Source of the DNA: Clostridium sp. OF03-18AA
GTDB lineage: Bacteria > Bacillota > Clostridia > Lachnospirales > Lachnospiraceae
Length of the DNA stretch: 64,000 nt
Direction of reading: 5' to 3'
Assembly (NCBI RefSeq): GCF_003478035.1
Contig: NZ_QUEP01000008.1
Location: 1 to 64,000 of the forward strand
The position numbers were made by a program, and so were the translations under genes. Positions within the stretch are counted from its first letter, which is position 1. The number at the start of each line of letters is the position of its first letter. Of the stretch, positions 18,246 to 26,982 are shown piece by piece. The notes beneath the pieces are model-generated. The model did no database searches and had not been told where the DNA came from. It saw only the letters and a list, made by a program, of their open reading frames with translations.

Positions 18246-19175
18246 CTACTGGATCGTTGTGCCGCCCTTACCGGCTAAAGCACTCTTCGCACCGTCAAGG
18301 GAAGTGATGATCGCGCGTCGACCTTTTCCTGCGTTGATGAAGTCGATGGAGCTTTCAACCTTCGGCAGCATCGACCCTGTCTTAAAGTGGCCTTCCCCGG
18401 CATAGCGGGCTGCCTCAGCCGTTGTCATCTTATCGATGTTGATCGGATGGTCACTGCCGTAGTTTAATACGACATTCGGAACACCTGTGATGAACATCAG
18501 GACATCAGCGTCAAGTTCTTTCGCGAGAAGTCCTGCCGCACGGTCTTTCTCGATGACAGCGCTGGCACCCTTTAGGTGGGAGCCCTGTTCCATAACCGGA
18601 ATTCCGCCGCCGCCTGCGGCGATCACCGGCTGGTCAGCATCAGCGAGAGCGCGGATCGCGTCGATCTCAACGATTGCGACCGGCTTCGGAGCCGCAACGA
18701 TACGGCGATAGCCTTCGCCTTCCTTCACAACGAAGTTGCCCTTTGCCTCTTCCTCTTTTGCCTCCTCGGCGTTCATCACACGTCCAACCACCTTCATTGG
18801 AGTGTAGGAGGACTCATCGTACGGGTCAACTGTAACCTGTGTTAAGATCGTAGATACAGCTTTGTAAATGCCGCGTTTGATAAGCTCGGAGCGGAGAGCG
18901 TTCTGGAGATCGTAGCCGATATATCCCTGGCTCATTGCGGAGCAGACAGACATCGGAGCCGGAGTGTAACCTTCGTGATTTTTCGCAAATTCATTTAACG
19001 CGGTGTGGATCATACCGAGCTGCGGAGTATTTCCGTGGGTGATCACAACCTGCCAGCCGTCCTGAATAAAATCAGCGATGGCTTTCGCTGTTTTTGTAAC
19101 GGCTGTCTTCTGCTCCGGAAGGTTCGTTCCGAGAGCGTCATGTCCAAGTGCTAAAACAAGTCTTTTCTTTGCCAT
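18246..19175 (-). CDS. arcC: Carbamate kinase
   Basis: The enzyme transfers phosphate between carbamoyl phosphate and ADP, usually making ATP from arginine, citrulline or purine breakdown. The 309-residue product matches the family throughout: LALGHDALG at the start, THGNTPQLG, MSQGYIGYDLQNAL, AAGGGGIPV, FITGVPNVVLNYG and FKTGSMLPKVES. The start at 19175 has GAGG eight bases upstream; a reading from 19307 adds an N-terminus foreign to the family. No arcA, arcB or other carbamoyl-phosphate-producing gene lies nearby, so its pathway is not shown here. Confidence 0.96.
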   Translation of the reverse strand: MAKKRLVLALGHDALGTNLPEQKTAVTKTAKAIADFIQDGWQVVITHGNTPQLGMIHTALNEFAKNHEGYTPAPMSVCSAMSQGYIGYDLQNALRSELIKRGIYKAVSTILTQVTVDPYDESSYTPMKVVGRVMNAEEAKEEEAKGNFVVKEGEGYRRIVAAPKPVAIVEIDAIRALADADQPVIAAGGGGIPVMEQGSHLKGASAVIEKDRAAGLLAKELDADVLMFITGVPNVVLNYGSDHPINIDKMTTAEAARYAGEGHFKTGSMLPKVESSIDFINAGKGRRAIITSLDGAKSALAGKGGTTIQ

Positions 19176-19460
19176 ATCTAATACCTCATTTCTATTATGT
19201 ACCGATATCGTCTGGGCAGATAAAATTGCGCGGGAGCCGCGGATAAGTTTTCTCCGCGGACCGGCACAAAACGGTCTGCGCCTGTGTATTTTCAGATATT
19301 TTACCATATTTTGATAGATTATGGAAGAAAAAACTCAAAGTTTTATGATTGAGTACAGGAGAAATTTCCTGAACTGAAAATTATATATGGCGCTGCGGCG
19401 GCAGAAGCTTACGGGATGAATTTTATGCCGGAATGAAAGAGAATCGAAAGAAATAATTTT
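19176..19460. other. Divergent spacer between arcC and the glycosyltransferase gene
   Basis: No gene is seen. A segment at about 19361-19386 (core TTTCCTGAACTGAAAATT) resembles the hairpin at 1267-1290. The arcC promoter was not identified with confidence. Confidence 0.4.
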
Positions 19461-19489
19461 TTGCTTTTTCAGATAATTTATGCTAAAAT
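19461..19489 (+). promoter_or_regulatory. Promoter of the glycosyltransferase gene
   Basis: TTGCTT (19461-19466), 17 bases, TAAAAT (19484-19489). It leaves a leader of about 90 bases. Confidence 0.6.
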
Positions 19490-19583
19490 AAGAACAACTG
19501 AGTCGAAAATCGCTGCCGTCCGTGTCCTACACAGCCGGTAACGAAAAATTCCCTATCAGGGGGAACGTAAGGAGGAAACAATT

Positions 19584-20603
19584 TTGAAGCTGTTATCGAT
19601 AGCAATTCCATGCTACAATTCAGCGGCGTATATGGAAAACTGTATCAAGTCTCTGCTTCCGGGCGGAAATGAGGTGGAGATCCTGATCGTGGATGATGGT
19701 TCCACAAAAGACAATACGGCGGAGATCGCTGACCGTTATGAGAAAGAATATCCGGGTATCTGTAAGGCGATCCACCAGGAGAACGGTGGACACGGCGCTG
19801 CGGTTAACGCGGGATTAAAGGCCGCGACCGGAATCTATTTTAAGGTTGTGGACAGCGATGACTGGGTAAATGAGCAGGCCTACAGGCAGGTGCTTGACAC
19901 CCTGCGCCGCTTTGTTTACGGAAAAGATACCCTGGATATGCTGATCACAAACTTTGTCTATGAGAAACAGGGCGCGAAGCACAAGAAAGTTATGAACTAT
20001 AATCTGGCGCTTCCGAAGAACGAGATCTTTACCTGGAGCGATGTGAAGGTGTTCGTTGCAGGACAGTATATCCTGATGCATTCTGTCGTTTACAGAACGG
20101 AACTTTTGAGAGACTGTAAACTGGAGCTCCCGGAGCACACATTCTACGTGGACAATATCTTCGTCTACGAGCCGCTCCCGCATGTACATACGATGTACTA
20201 CCTGGATGTGAACTTCTACCGCTACTTTATCGGCCGCTCCGACCAGTCTGTCAATGAACAGGTCATGATCGGAAGAATCGACCAGCAGATCCGCGTGACG
20301 AAGCTGATGCTTGGCTACTATGATGTGACGAAGATCCAGAATAAGAAGCTCCGCCACTATATGGTCCGTTACTTAGAGATCATGATGGTCATCTGCTCGA
20401 TCCTTGCAATCAAGTCCGGCAGCGAGGAGAATATGGAAAAGAAGAAAGCGCTCTGGGAAGAAGTAAAGAGATCCAACCCGACCCTCTATCTGCGCCTCCG
20501 CTGGGGCTTCTTAGGACAGGGAATGAACCTTCCGGGAAAAGGCGGAAGATCCCTCTCCATCGCGGGATATAAGATCGCGCAGAAATTCTTCGGATTTAAC
20601 TAG
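19584..20603 (+). CDS. Family 2 glycosyltransferase
   Basis: This 339-residue GT-A fold enzyme begins with IAIPCYNSAAYMENCI, followed by ILIVDDGSTKDNT and the KVVDSDDW motif (about residue 91), which supplies the acidic residues for metal and sugar-nucleotide binding. Such enzymes add sugars to cell-surface polysaccharides, teichoic acids or glycolipids. The start codon is TTG at 19584, chosen because AAGGAGG lies eight bases upstream and it gives the full N-terminal strand. No other glycan genes are adjacent, so the acceptor is unknown. A terminator follows. Confidence 0.92.
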   Translation: MKLLSIAIPCYNSAAYMENCIKSLLPGGNEVEILIVDDGSTKDNTAEIADRYEKEYPGICKAIHQENGGHGAAVNAGLKAATGIYFKVVDSDDWVNEQAYRQVLDTLRRFVYGKDTLDMLITNFVYEKQGAKHKKVMNYNLALPKNEIFTWSDVKVFVAGQYILMHSVVYRTELLRDCKLELPEHTFYVDNIFVYEPLPHVHTMYYLDVNFYRYFIGRSDQSVNEQVMIGRIDQQIRVTKLMLGYYDVTKIQNKKLRHYMVRYLEIMMVICSILAIKSGSEENMEKKKALWEEVKRSNPTLYLRLRWGFLGQGMNLPGKGGRSLSIAGYKIAQKFFGFN

Positions 20604-20683
20604 GCGCCTGGAGACGGATCGATGTTGAAGGAGAAAACCGTTACGATCATGTCCGGTAGAAATAATATCGTTCTGAAGAAAGA

Positions 20684-20724
20684 AGGACCAAGGGTTCATA
20701 ATGAATCCAAGGTCCTCTTTTTGT
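20684..20724 (+). terminator. Terminator after the glycosyltransferase gene
   Basis: AGGACCAAGG... (20684-20699) pairs with ...CCAAGGTCCT (to 20716), followed by CTTTTTG. The remaining spacer to 20877 shows nothing recognisable. Confidence 0.75.
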
Positions 20725-20877
20725 GTTAAATTAATCTGTAATGAAGAAATAACACACATTTATTCTAACTCAAAACAGGCAGTTCTGCCAATACTAATAG
20801 TTTCCAATGTTCTTCAAGAAGGAAACGACCGACAAAAACTATCATGAAGATCCCCGGGCGCACAGAATTTATGGGGT

Positions 20878-20909
20878 AAAGGGAAGGGTACTTTTAGAGG
20901 CTACTTCCC
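20878..20909 (-). terminator. Possible weak terminator of the TSUP gene
   Basis: GGGAAG/CTTCCC (20881-20886/20904-20909) lies just past the stop on the minus strand, with only a short T run. Confidence 0.35.
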
Positions 20910-20918
20910 GTGTTATTC

Positions 20919-21677
20919 TTATTTTCCAAGAATGATCTTGATGATCAATACCGTCACCACACAGATCATCACCGGACGGATGATCTTTGCACCGTTTTTG
21001 ATGGCGAAACCGGCGCCTAGATAGTTTCCGAGAACATTGCAGAATGCGCATGGAACTGCAATGGCGTACAGCACGTTTCCGGAAAGAACGTAGGAGAGAA
21101 GCGCCGTGTAGTTGGAGACGATCAGCGTGAGCTTCGCGTTTCCGGAGGCGGTGCGGATATCATATTTTAACAGGAAGGTAAAGAGCAGCATCGCGATCGT
21201 TCCGCCGCCCGGACCGTACATACTGTCATAGAGACCGAGGGTCATGCCGATGAGGAGCGCCTTCAGGGCAACAGGAACCGTCAGGGATTTCCGTGTGTCC
21301 GTATAGTTCCAGGCATTCTTCATAAAGATCACAAGGATCGCGGTGAGCGGAAGAAGAACCATCAACATGGAACGGATCTGCTCCTCCTTCAGGTAGAAAA
21401 TGATCCTCGTGCCGAGCATGGAGGAGAGAAAGGCGGTTATGGCGCTGATCAGCGTGACCTTCAGGTCGAGGCAGCCGCTCTTAAAATATTTCCATGCGGC
21501 GATAGTGCTTCCGAAGGCACACTGGAATTTATTGCAGCCGTAGACGTAGTAGATCGGCATTCCGCACATCATATAGGCCGGGAGCGCAATCAATCCGCCT
21601 CCACCAGCGATGGAGTCGATAAATCCCGCAATAAAGAGGAGCGGGCAGAGCCAGATGAGATTGTGGACATATTCCAT
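20919..21677 (-). CDS. TSUP family membrane permease (TauE/SafE-like)
   Basis: This 252-residue protein has about eight hydrophobic helices. It carries the family signature FIDSIAGGGGLIALPAYM near the start and its repeat YDSMYGPGGGTIAMLLF in the second half. TSUP proteins move sulfonates, sulfite or other small organic anions; the substrate is not shown. The start at 21677 has GGGGGA six bases upstream on the minus strand; a start at 21752 would add an atypical basic leader. It is a single gene on the minus strand. Confidence 0.92.
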   Translation of the reverse strand: MEYVHNLIWLCPLLFIAGFIDSIAGGGGLIALPAYMMCGMPIYYVYGCNKFQCAFGSTIAAWKYFKSGCLDLKVTLISAITAFLSSMLGTRIIFYLKEEQIRSMLMVLLPLTAILVIFMKNAWNYTDTRKSLTVPVALKALLIGMTLGLYDSMYGPGGGTIAMLLFTFLLKYDIRTASGNAKLTLIVSNYTALLSYVLSGNVLYAIAVPCAFCNVLGNYLGAGFAIKNGAKIIRPVMICVVTVLIIKIILGK

Positions 21678-21815
21678 AGATATTCCCCCTTGTATTTTGC
21701 GGCTGCCAGATGAAAAAATGCCGAAATGCCGCTTTTTCTGATGGAATCTCAAGCAGAGACCTGTTCTTCCATACTATATAAGAATCCGGAAAAAGTCAAT
21801 CGGTTTTCTGAAACC

Positions 21816-21844
21816 TTGACATAACCTGGATTCTATGGTAAATT
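21816..21844 (+). promoter_or_regulatory. Promoter of the leuS T-box transcript
   Basis: TTGACA (21816-21821), 17 bases, TAAATT (21839-21844), directly before the leader. Confidence 0.75.
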
Positions 21845-21849
21845 TATTG

Positions 21850-22160
21850 AGTTAAAATGCGTCGAAGAGGACCAGTAAGAGAGAATACGGAGCACAGAGA
21901 ACTGCCGGCCGGTGCGAGGCAGCATCCAGAAGCTTTCCGAACTCGCCTCGGAGCAGCATGCTGAAAGAGCGGGCAGGGCAGCGGGAAAACGAAACGCTGT
22001 CTGCGGATATCCTCAGATAGGCATTGCCGGTTTCCGCCGTTATCGGAAAATGAGTGCATACGGGTGAAGCCCTGTATGAAATAGAGTGGTACCGCGTGAG
22101 AATCTAAGTCCCCCACGTCTCTATAAATTTATGATAGAGATAGAGGGACTTTTTTGTTGC
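21850..22160 (+). promoter_or_regulatory. T-box riboswitch controlling leuS
   Basis: The conserved T-box sequence AGAGTGGTACCGCG lies at 22083-22096. It is followed by a terminator formed by AAGTCCC/GGGACTT, ending in a T run at about 22156. The upstream part has an AGTAA element near 21873 and long pairing as expected for stem I. CTC at 22012-22014, followed by A, is a plausible leucine specifier codon. Uncharged tRNA-Leu would stabilise the antiterminator and switch on leuS. Confidence 0.92.
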
Positions 22161-22300
22161 CCGAAACCGGAAAAGCGGTCAGGCAATCGAACAGGGTCTG
22201 GGAGTTCCCGGATTCCGGTAAATACAGCGGCGGCGGGCGAAATCCGCGGAGCGTATTTTTGCACCGCTTTCAACGATATGAAATGGAGGAGAAAATCGTC

Positions 22301-24712
22301 ATGGCACAGTACAACCACACCGCCATTGAGAGCAAATGGCGTGAGAACTGGGAAAAGAATCCGATCAATGTCAATGATGGAAAGAAAGAAAAATATTACT
22401 GCCTGGATATGTTCCCATATCCGTCCGGCAGCGGACTTCATGTAGGTCACTGGAGAGGTTATGTAATCTCCGATGTATGGAGCCGTTATCAGTTATTAAA
22501 GGGCAAATATGTGATCCATCCGATGGGATGGGACGCATTCGGTCTTCCGGCTGAGAACTACGCGATCAAGATGGGCGTTCATCCGGCAATCTCCACAGCG
22601 TCCAATATCAAAAATATCAAACGTCAGATCAACCAGATCGCGGCGCTCTATGACTGGGATATGGAAGTAAACACGACAGATCCGTCCTTCTACAAATGGA
22701 CCCAGTGGATCTTCGTACAGATGTTCAAAAAAGGTCTTGCATACGAGAAGGAATTCCCGATCAACTGGTGCCCGTCCTGTAAGACAGGCCTTGCGAACGA
22801 GGAAGTCGTAAACGGCTGCTGCGAGCGCTGCGGTACACCGGTTACAAAGAAGAATCTCCGTCAGTGGATGTTAAAGATCACCGCATACGCAGACCGTCTC
22901 TTAAACGACCTCGACAAGCTCGACTGGCCGGAGAAGGTTAAAAAGATGCAGACAGACTGGATCGGCAAATCCTACGGTGCAGAGGTTGAGTTCCCGGTAA
23001 AGGGACGCGACGAGAAGATCACTGTCTACACAACAAGACCGGATACGCTTCACGGCGCAACCTTTATGGTACTCTCCCCGGAGCATAAGCTTGCAAAAGA
23101 GCTTGCAACGGATGAGACGAGAGAGGCTGTTGAGAAGTACATCTTCGACGCTTCCATGAAGTCCAACGTAGACCGTCTCCAGGGCAAGGAAAAGACAGGC
23201 GTCTTCACGGGCTCCTACGCCATCAACCCGTTAAATGGCAAAGAGGTTCCGATCTGGCTGTCCGACTATGTACTTGCTGACTACGGTACCGGTGCCATCA
23301 TGTGCGTACCGGCCCATGATGACCGTGACTTCGAGTTCGCAAAGAAATTTGGTCTCCCGATCATCCAGGTCATCGCCCAGGACGGCAAAGAGATCGAGAA
23401 CATGACAGAAGCTTACACAGACGCGAAGGGAACCATGATCAATTCCGGTGAGTGGAACGGCATGGAGTCCTCCGTATTAAAGAAAGAAGCTCCGCACATC
23501 ATCGAGAAGATGGGTATTGGTAAAAAGACTGTCAACTACAAGCTCCGTGACTGGGTATTCTCCCGTCAGCGTTACTGGGGCGAGCCGATCCCGATCGTTC
23601 ACTGCCCGAAGTGCGGCAATGTTCCGGTCCCGGAGGATCAGCTTCCGTTAAAACTTCCGGAGGTTGAGAGCTATCAGCCGACCGGTACCGGTGAGTCCCC
23701 GCTTGCGGCGATCGACTCCTGGGTAAACACCACATGCCCGTGCTGCGGCGCTCCGGCAAAACGTGAGACAAACACAATGCCTCAGTGGGCTGGTTCCTCC
23801 TGGTACTTCTTACGTTATGTAGATAACAAGAACGACAAGGAACTTGTATCCAAAGAGAAAGCAGACAAGTACCTTCCGGTAGATATGTACATCGGCGGTG
23901 TTGAGCATGCCGTTCTTCACCTTCTGTACTCCAGATTCTACACGAAGTTCTTATACGATATCGGAGTGATCGACTTCGATGAGCCGTTCAAGAAGCTGTT
24001 CAACCAGGGTATGATCACCGGCAAGAACGGTATCAAGATGAGTAAGTCCAAAGGAAACGTTGTTTCCCCGGATGATCTTGTAAGAGATTACGGTTGTGAT
24101 GCGTTAAGAATGTACGAGCTCTTCGTTGGACCGCCGGAGCTGGATGCCGAGTGGGACGACAGAGGAATCGAGGGCGTTGCCAGATTCTTGAATCGTTTCT
24201 ACAACCTTGTGATGGACAGCAAGGACAAGGATATCAAGGAGACAAAGGAGATGGTGAAGCTTCGCCACAAGCTTGTCTACGATATCGAGACACGTTTCAA
24301 CCAGTTCAGCTTGAATACGGTCGTATCCGGATTCATGGAGTACTGCAACAAGCTCACAGATGTTGCGAAGAGAGAGGGCGGAATCGACAAGGAGACATTA
24401 AAGACATTCGTGATCTTACTGGCTCCGTTCACACCGCATCTTGGCGAGGAACTCTGGAGAGAACTCGGCGGCACGGACAGCGTGTTCCATGCAACATGGC
24501 CGGAGTGCGATGAGGAAGCAATGAAGGACGATGAGATCGAGGTTGCCGTACAGGTAAATGGTAAGGTAAAAGCGGTCATCATGGTTCCGGCTGACATCGC
24601 AAAAGAGGATGCGATCGCTGCAGGTAAAGCTGCGGTAGAAGGAAAGATCACCGGAAACATCGTGAAGGAGATCTATGTTCCGAAGAAGATTGTAAACCTT
24701 GTTGTAAAATAA
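22301..24712 (+). CDS. leuS: Leucyl-tRNA synthetase
   Basis: This 803-residue class I synthetase of normal bacterial length charges tRNA-Leu. The HIGH-type motif reads HVGH in GLHVGHWRGY (about residue 47-50). Zinc-binding cysteines are in CPSC and CCERC, the editing domain includes TTRPDTLHGATF and the GTGAIMCVPAHDDRDFEF loop, and KMSKSKGN is at about residue 577. The start at 22301 is preceded by GGAGG and gives the family N-terminus AQYNHTAIESKW; upstream in-frame codons belong to the T-box leader. A terminator follows. Confidence 0.98.
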   Translation: MAQYNHTAIESKWRENWEKNPINVNDGKKEKYYCLDMFPYPSGSGLHVGHWRGYVISDVWSRYQLLKGKYVIHPMGWDAFGLPAENYAIKMGVHPAISTASNIKNIKRQINQIAALYDWDMEVNTTDPSFYKWTQWIFVQMFKKGLAYEKEFPINWCPSCKTGLANEEVVNGCCERCGTPVTKKNLRQWMLKITAYADRLLNDLDKLDWPEKVKKMQTDWIGKSYGAEVEFPVKGRDEKITVYTTRPDTLHGATFMVLSPEHKLAKELATDETREAVEKYIFDASMKSNVDRLQGKEKTGVFTGSYAINPLNGKEVPIWLSDYVLADYGTGAIMCVPAHDDRDFEFAKKFGLPIIQVIAQDGKEIENMTEAYTDAKGTMINSGEWNGMESSVLKKEAPHIIEKMGIGKKTVNYKLRDWVFSRQRYWGEPIPIVHCPKCGNVPVPEDQLPLKLPEVESYQPTGTGESPLAAIDSWVNTTCPCCGAPAKRETNTMPQWAGSSWYFLRYVDNKNDKELVSKEKADKYLPVDMYIGGVEHAVLHLLYSRFYTKFLYDIGVIDFDEPFKKLFNQGMITGKNGIKMSKSKGNVVSPDDLVRDYGCDALRMYELFVGPPELDAEWDDRGIEGVARFLNRFYNLVMDSKDKDIKETKEMVKLRHKLVYDIETRFNQFSLNTVVSGFMEYCNKLTDVAKREGGIDKETLKTFVILLAPFTPHLGEELWRELGGTDSVFHATWPECDEEAMKDDEIEVAVQVNGKVKAVIMVPADIAKEDAIAAGKAAVEGKITGNIVKEIYVPKKIVNLVVK

Positions 24713-24780
24713 GATGGAGTGACAGAAACTGTCGGATCATCTGAAAAATTCGTGCCAATATAAGTATTTGAAAAAATTCC

Positions 24781-24810
24781 GGGCGGGATCCTTGCGGTCC
24801 CGCCCTTTTT
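24781..24810 (+). terminator. Terminator of leuS
   Basis: GGGCGGGA (24781-24788) pairs with TCCCGCCC (24798-24805), followed by five T. Confidence 0.9.
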
Positions 24811-24826
24811 CACTGCCGAAATGTCA

Positions 24827-24839
24827 GTATTTACTATAC
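24827..24839. promoter_or_regulatory. Candidate operator site 1 (GTAT-N5-ATAC)
   Basis: GTATTTACTATAC is the exact reverse complement of GTATAGTAAATAC at 27913-27925. It lies about 120 bases upstream of the promoter of the first peptide-binding gene. Confidence 0.5.
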
Positions 24840-24959
24840 ATGCCGGAAACCTCCTTTTGTTAATTTTGAACAAATTGTAAACAGATTATGACTATAGAAA
24901 GGCTGAAACCAAATAAAACAAACAAATTAAACAAAAAATACGCAGAAAGGAAAACTTTA

Positions 24960-24988
24960 TTGACAAAGATGTTAGAAAATGATATTCT
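24960..24988 (+). promoter_or_regulatory. Promoter of the first peptide-binding lipoprotein gene
   Basis: TTGACA (24960-24965), 17 bases, TATTCT (24983-24988). The same -35/-10 pair and spacing occur before the second copy at 27991-28019. Confidence 0.85.
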
Positions 24989-25023
24989 TTAATCATGAAA
25001 TTCAGAAAAGAGTGTATATATAG

Positions 25024-25036
25024 GTATAGTAAATAT
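25024..25036 (+). promoter_or_regulatory. Candidate operator site 2
   Basis: GTATAGTAAATAT begins about 35 bases downstream of the -10 element, where a bound repressor could block transcription. It has one mismatch to site 27913-27925. Confidence 0.5.
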
Positions 25037-25100
25037 TTACATTCAACGATTACCAACAACACTCTGACGAAACAGAAATAACTTGAAGGAGGGCATGTGA

Positions 25101-26696
25101 ATGAAAAAAAGAACAGCAGCGAGATCGGTGGCAGCCGTTGTCGGAGCAGCAATGGTGCTGACAGCGTGCGGAGGCGGAAACAATGCAGCGGCAACGACCG
25201 CGGCGGCAGGCGGCAGTGAGACTCAGGCAACAGCGGAAAGCTCCGGCGGCGGAAATATCACAAAGACAGATATCGTCTTTGCCCAGGCCTCTGACGTCGT
25301 GACCCTGGATCCGGCAGGACAGCAGGATACCACTTCCGGTGTACTTATGAAACATGTGTACAGTACCTTGATGGATGTCGATGATGATGGCAACCTTGTT
25401 CCGGATCTGGCAGAGAGCTACGAGATGAAGAGTGACACGGAATATACCTTCACCCTGAGACAGGACGCATGCTTCTCTGATGGCACGCCGGTTACAGCGA
25501 AGGATGTAAAGTTTACATTTGACCGTGCGAAGGATATGCCGAAGACGAAATCCAATACCTCCAAGATCGAAGAGGTTATCGCAGATGACGATCACCATGT
25601 TACCTTCAAGCTGACACAGCCATATGCGGCATTTAAGACCATTGTTACTTCGTCGAACCTTAGTATTGTTTCCGAGGCAGCGGTCACAGCAGCGGGAGAG
25701 TCTTACGGTGATGTTGACAATGTTCTCGGATCCGGTGAGTTCACAGTTACCGAGTGGGTTCCGAACGATCACTACACCCTTGCAAGAAACGAAAAATACT
25801 GGGGTGAGATGCCGATCACTACAACGATCACCTGCCGCGTGATCCCGGAGGGAAGCGCCCGCGCCATTGCCCTTGAGGCAGGAGAGGTCGATCTTGTATG
25901 GAACGTTGACGCGACAGACTGTGCGAACATCGAGGCAAATCCGGATGTGACGCTGTTGAGCCAGACGTCTTCTTCCATCGAATATCTCGGTATGAATACG
26001 ACAAAAGAGAAATTCAAGGATGTGAGAGTCAGACAGGCGATCAATTACGCGCTGGATAAACAGACATTTGTTGATACGATCATTGAGGGTCGTGGAACTG
26101 TAGCAAACAGCTACATCAATTCGATGATCCCGGGCTGGACCGACGAGGTGGAAGCTTATCCGTATGATCCGGCGAAGGCGAAGGAGCTTCTTGCGGAAGC
26201 CGGTTATCCGAATGGATTCGAATGCAAGATCTATGTAAACGGCGACGTTCGTACCCGTTCCGCCCAGATCATTCAGGCCCAGCTTGCAGAGGTTGGAATC
26301 ACGGTTGATATCTCTACCTATGAGTGGGGCGCTCTTCTCGATTCCTTAAATGCAGGTGAGCATGAGATGTTCCTCCTCGGATGGTCGAATTCAAGCTTCG
26401 ACGCGGATGGAAGTACTTACCAGTTATTCTATTCCGGAAACCATGGAGCAACCGGTAACCGTGCATTCTTAACCGATGACAAAGTCGATGAGCTGATCAT
26501 CAACGCACAGAAAGAGAGTGATGATTCCAAGCGTATGGAGTTCTATAAAGAGCTTCAGGTATACCTCCACGAGATCTCCCCGTGGTGTCCGTTATACTAC
26601 AAAAACGACAATGTCGGTGTCCGCGCAGACTTAAAGGGATTCAAGCTTCACAAGGGCGCACAGCACTACCTTGGCAATTGCCACTATGAAGATTGA
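25101..26696 (+). CDS. Peptide ABC transporter substrate-binding lipoprotein (copy 1)
   Basis: This 531-residue family 5 solute-binding protein has a lipoprotein signal with lipobox LTAC and lipidated Cys23, then a short Ala/Gly/Ser linker. The mature part has the DppA/OppA pattern: DVVTLDPAGQQDT, the LAESYEMKSDTEYTFTLR strand, FSDGTPVTAKDVKFT and VRQAINYALDK. It would capture peptides, or possibly a glycoside or other amine-containing ligand, for the dppBCDF permease. The start follows GGAGGG. The product is nearly collinear with the copy at 28138 and differs mainly in the linker. A terminator follows. Confidence 0.93.
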   Translation: MKKRTAARSVAAVVGAAMVLTACGGGNNAAATTAAAGGSETQATAESSGGGNITKTDIVFAQASDVVTLDPAGQQDTTSGVLMKHVYSTLMDVDDDGNLVPDLAESYEMKSDTEYTFTLRQDACFSDGTPVTAKDVKFTFDRAKDMPKTKSNTSKIEEVIADDDHHVTFKLTQPYAAFKTIVTSSNLSIVSEAAVTAAGESYGDVDNVLGSGEFTVTEWVPNDHYTLARNEKYWGEMPITTTITCRVIPEGSARAIALEAGEVDLVWNVDATDCANIEANPDVTLLSQTSSSIEYLGMNTTKEKFKDVRVRQAINYALDKQTFVDTIIEGRGTVANSYINSMIPGWTDEVEAYPYDPAKAKELLAEAGYPNGFECKIYVNGDVRTRSAQIIQAQLAEVGITVDISTYEWGALLDSLNAGEHEMFLLGWSNSSFDADGSTYQLFYSGNHGATGNRAFLTDDKVDELIINAQKESDDSKRMEFYKELQVYLHEISPWCPLYYKNDNVGVRADLKGFKLHKGAQHYLGNCHYED

Positions 26697-26718
26697 TAAT
26701 ATTTAAAATGTGAAAGAC

Positions 26719-26749
26719 GGGGGCAGACATGAAGGTGTCTGCCCCTTTT
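26719..26749 (+). terminator. Terminator of the first binding-protein gene
   Basis: GGGGCAGACA (26720-26729) pairs perfectly with TGTCTGCCCC (26736-26745), followed by TTTTC. Confidence 0.88.
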
Positions 26750-26750
26750 C

Positions 26751-26835
26751 AACGACACGCAACCGTGCGAAGATGCAGATCGCCGCAAGCGGTCACACGG
26801 GATGCCCGGAGGTGTAAGGGCACATTCTTTGAAAA
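26751..26835 (+). repeat. Interspersed palindromic repeat, copy C
   Basis: This copy keeps the second hairpin of the family, with inner stem GCCGC/GCGGT around AA and outer stem CCGTG/CACGG. The base changes relative to copies B and D preserve pairing. The TGTGTAATAGG palindrome is missing here. Confidence 0.65.
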
Positions 26836-26850
26836 TTACACAAAAAATAC

Positions 26851-26879
26851 TGGAAATGCATGGATTGTTCGGTTATAAT
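26851..26879 (+). promoter_or_regulatory. Promoter of the RpiR-type regulator gene
   Basis: TGGAAA (26851-26856), 17 bases, TATAAT (26874-26879), with operator-like motifs directly downstream. Confidence 0.6.
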
Positions 26880-26883
26880 GTCA

Positions 26884-26916
26884 CTATCATGTATAGTACG
26901 ATGTATAGTGAATTAT
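26884..26916. promoter_or_regulatory. Candidate operator site 3 (double)
   Basis: TATAGT-type half sites occur in close succession: ACTATCATGTATAGT (about 26883-26897) and GTATAGTGAATTAT (26903-26916). Their place just after the promoter suggests autoregulation. Confidence 0.45.
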
Positions 26917-26982
26917 AACTATTCAGGGAATTCGCTGATAAAATGGGGATAGGGCTGAATAGTAAAACAGGAGGAGATGAGC

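Noticed and set aside
22154..22300. N-terminal extension of leuS
   Set aside because: These codons lie in the end of the T-box terminator and its spacer; the family start is at 22301.
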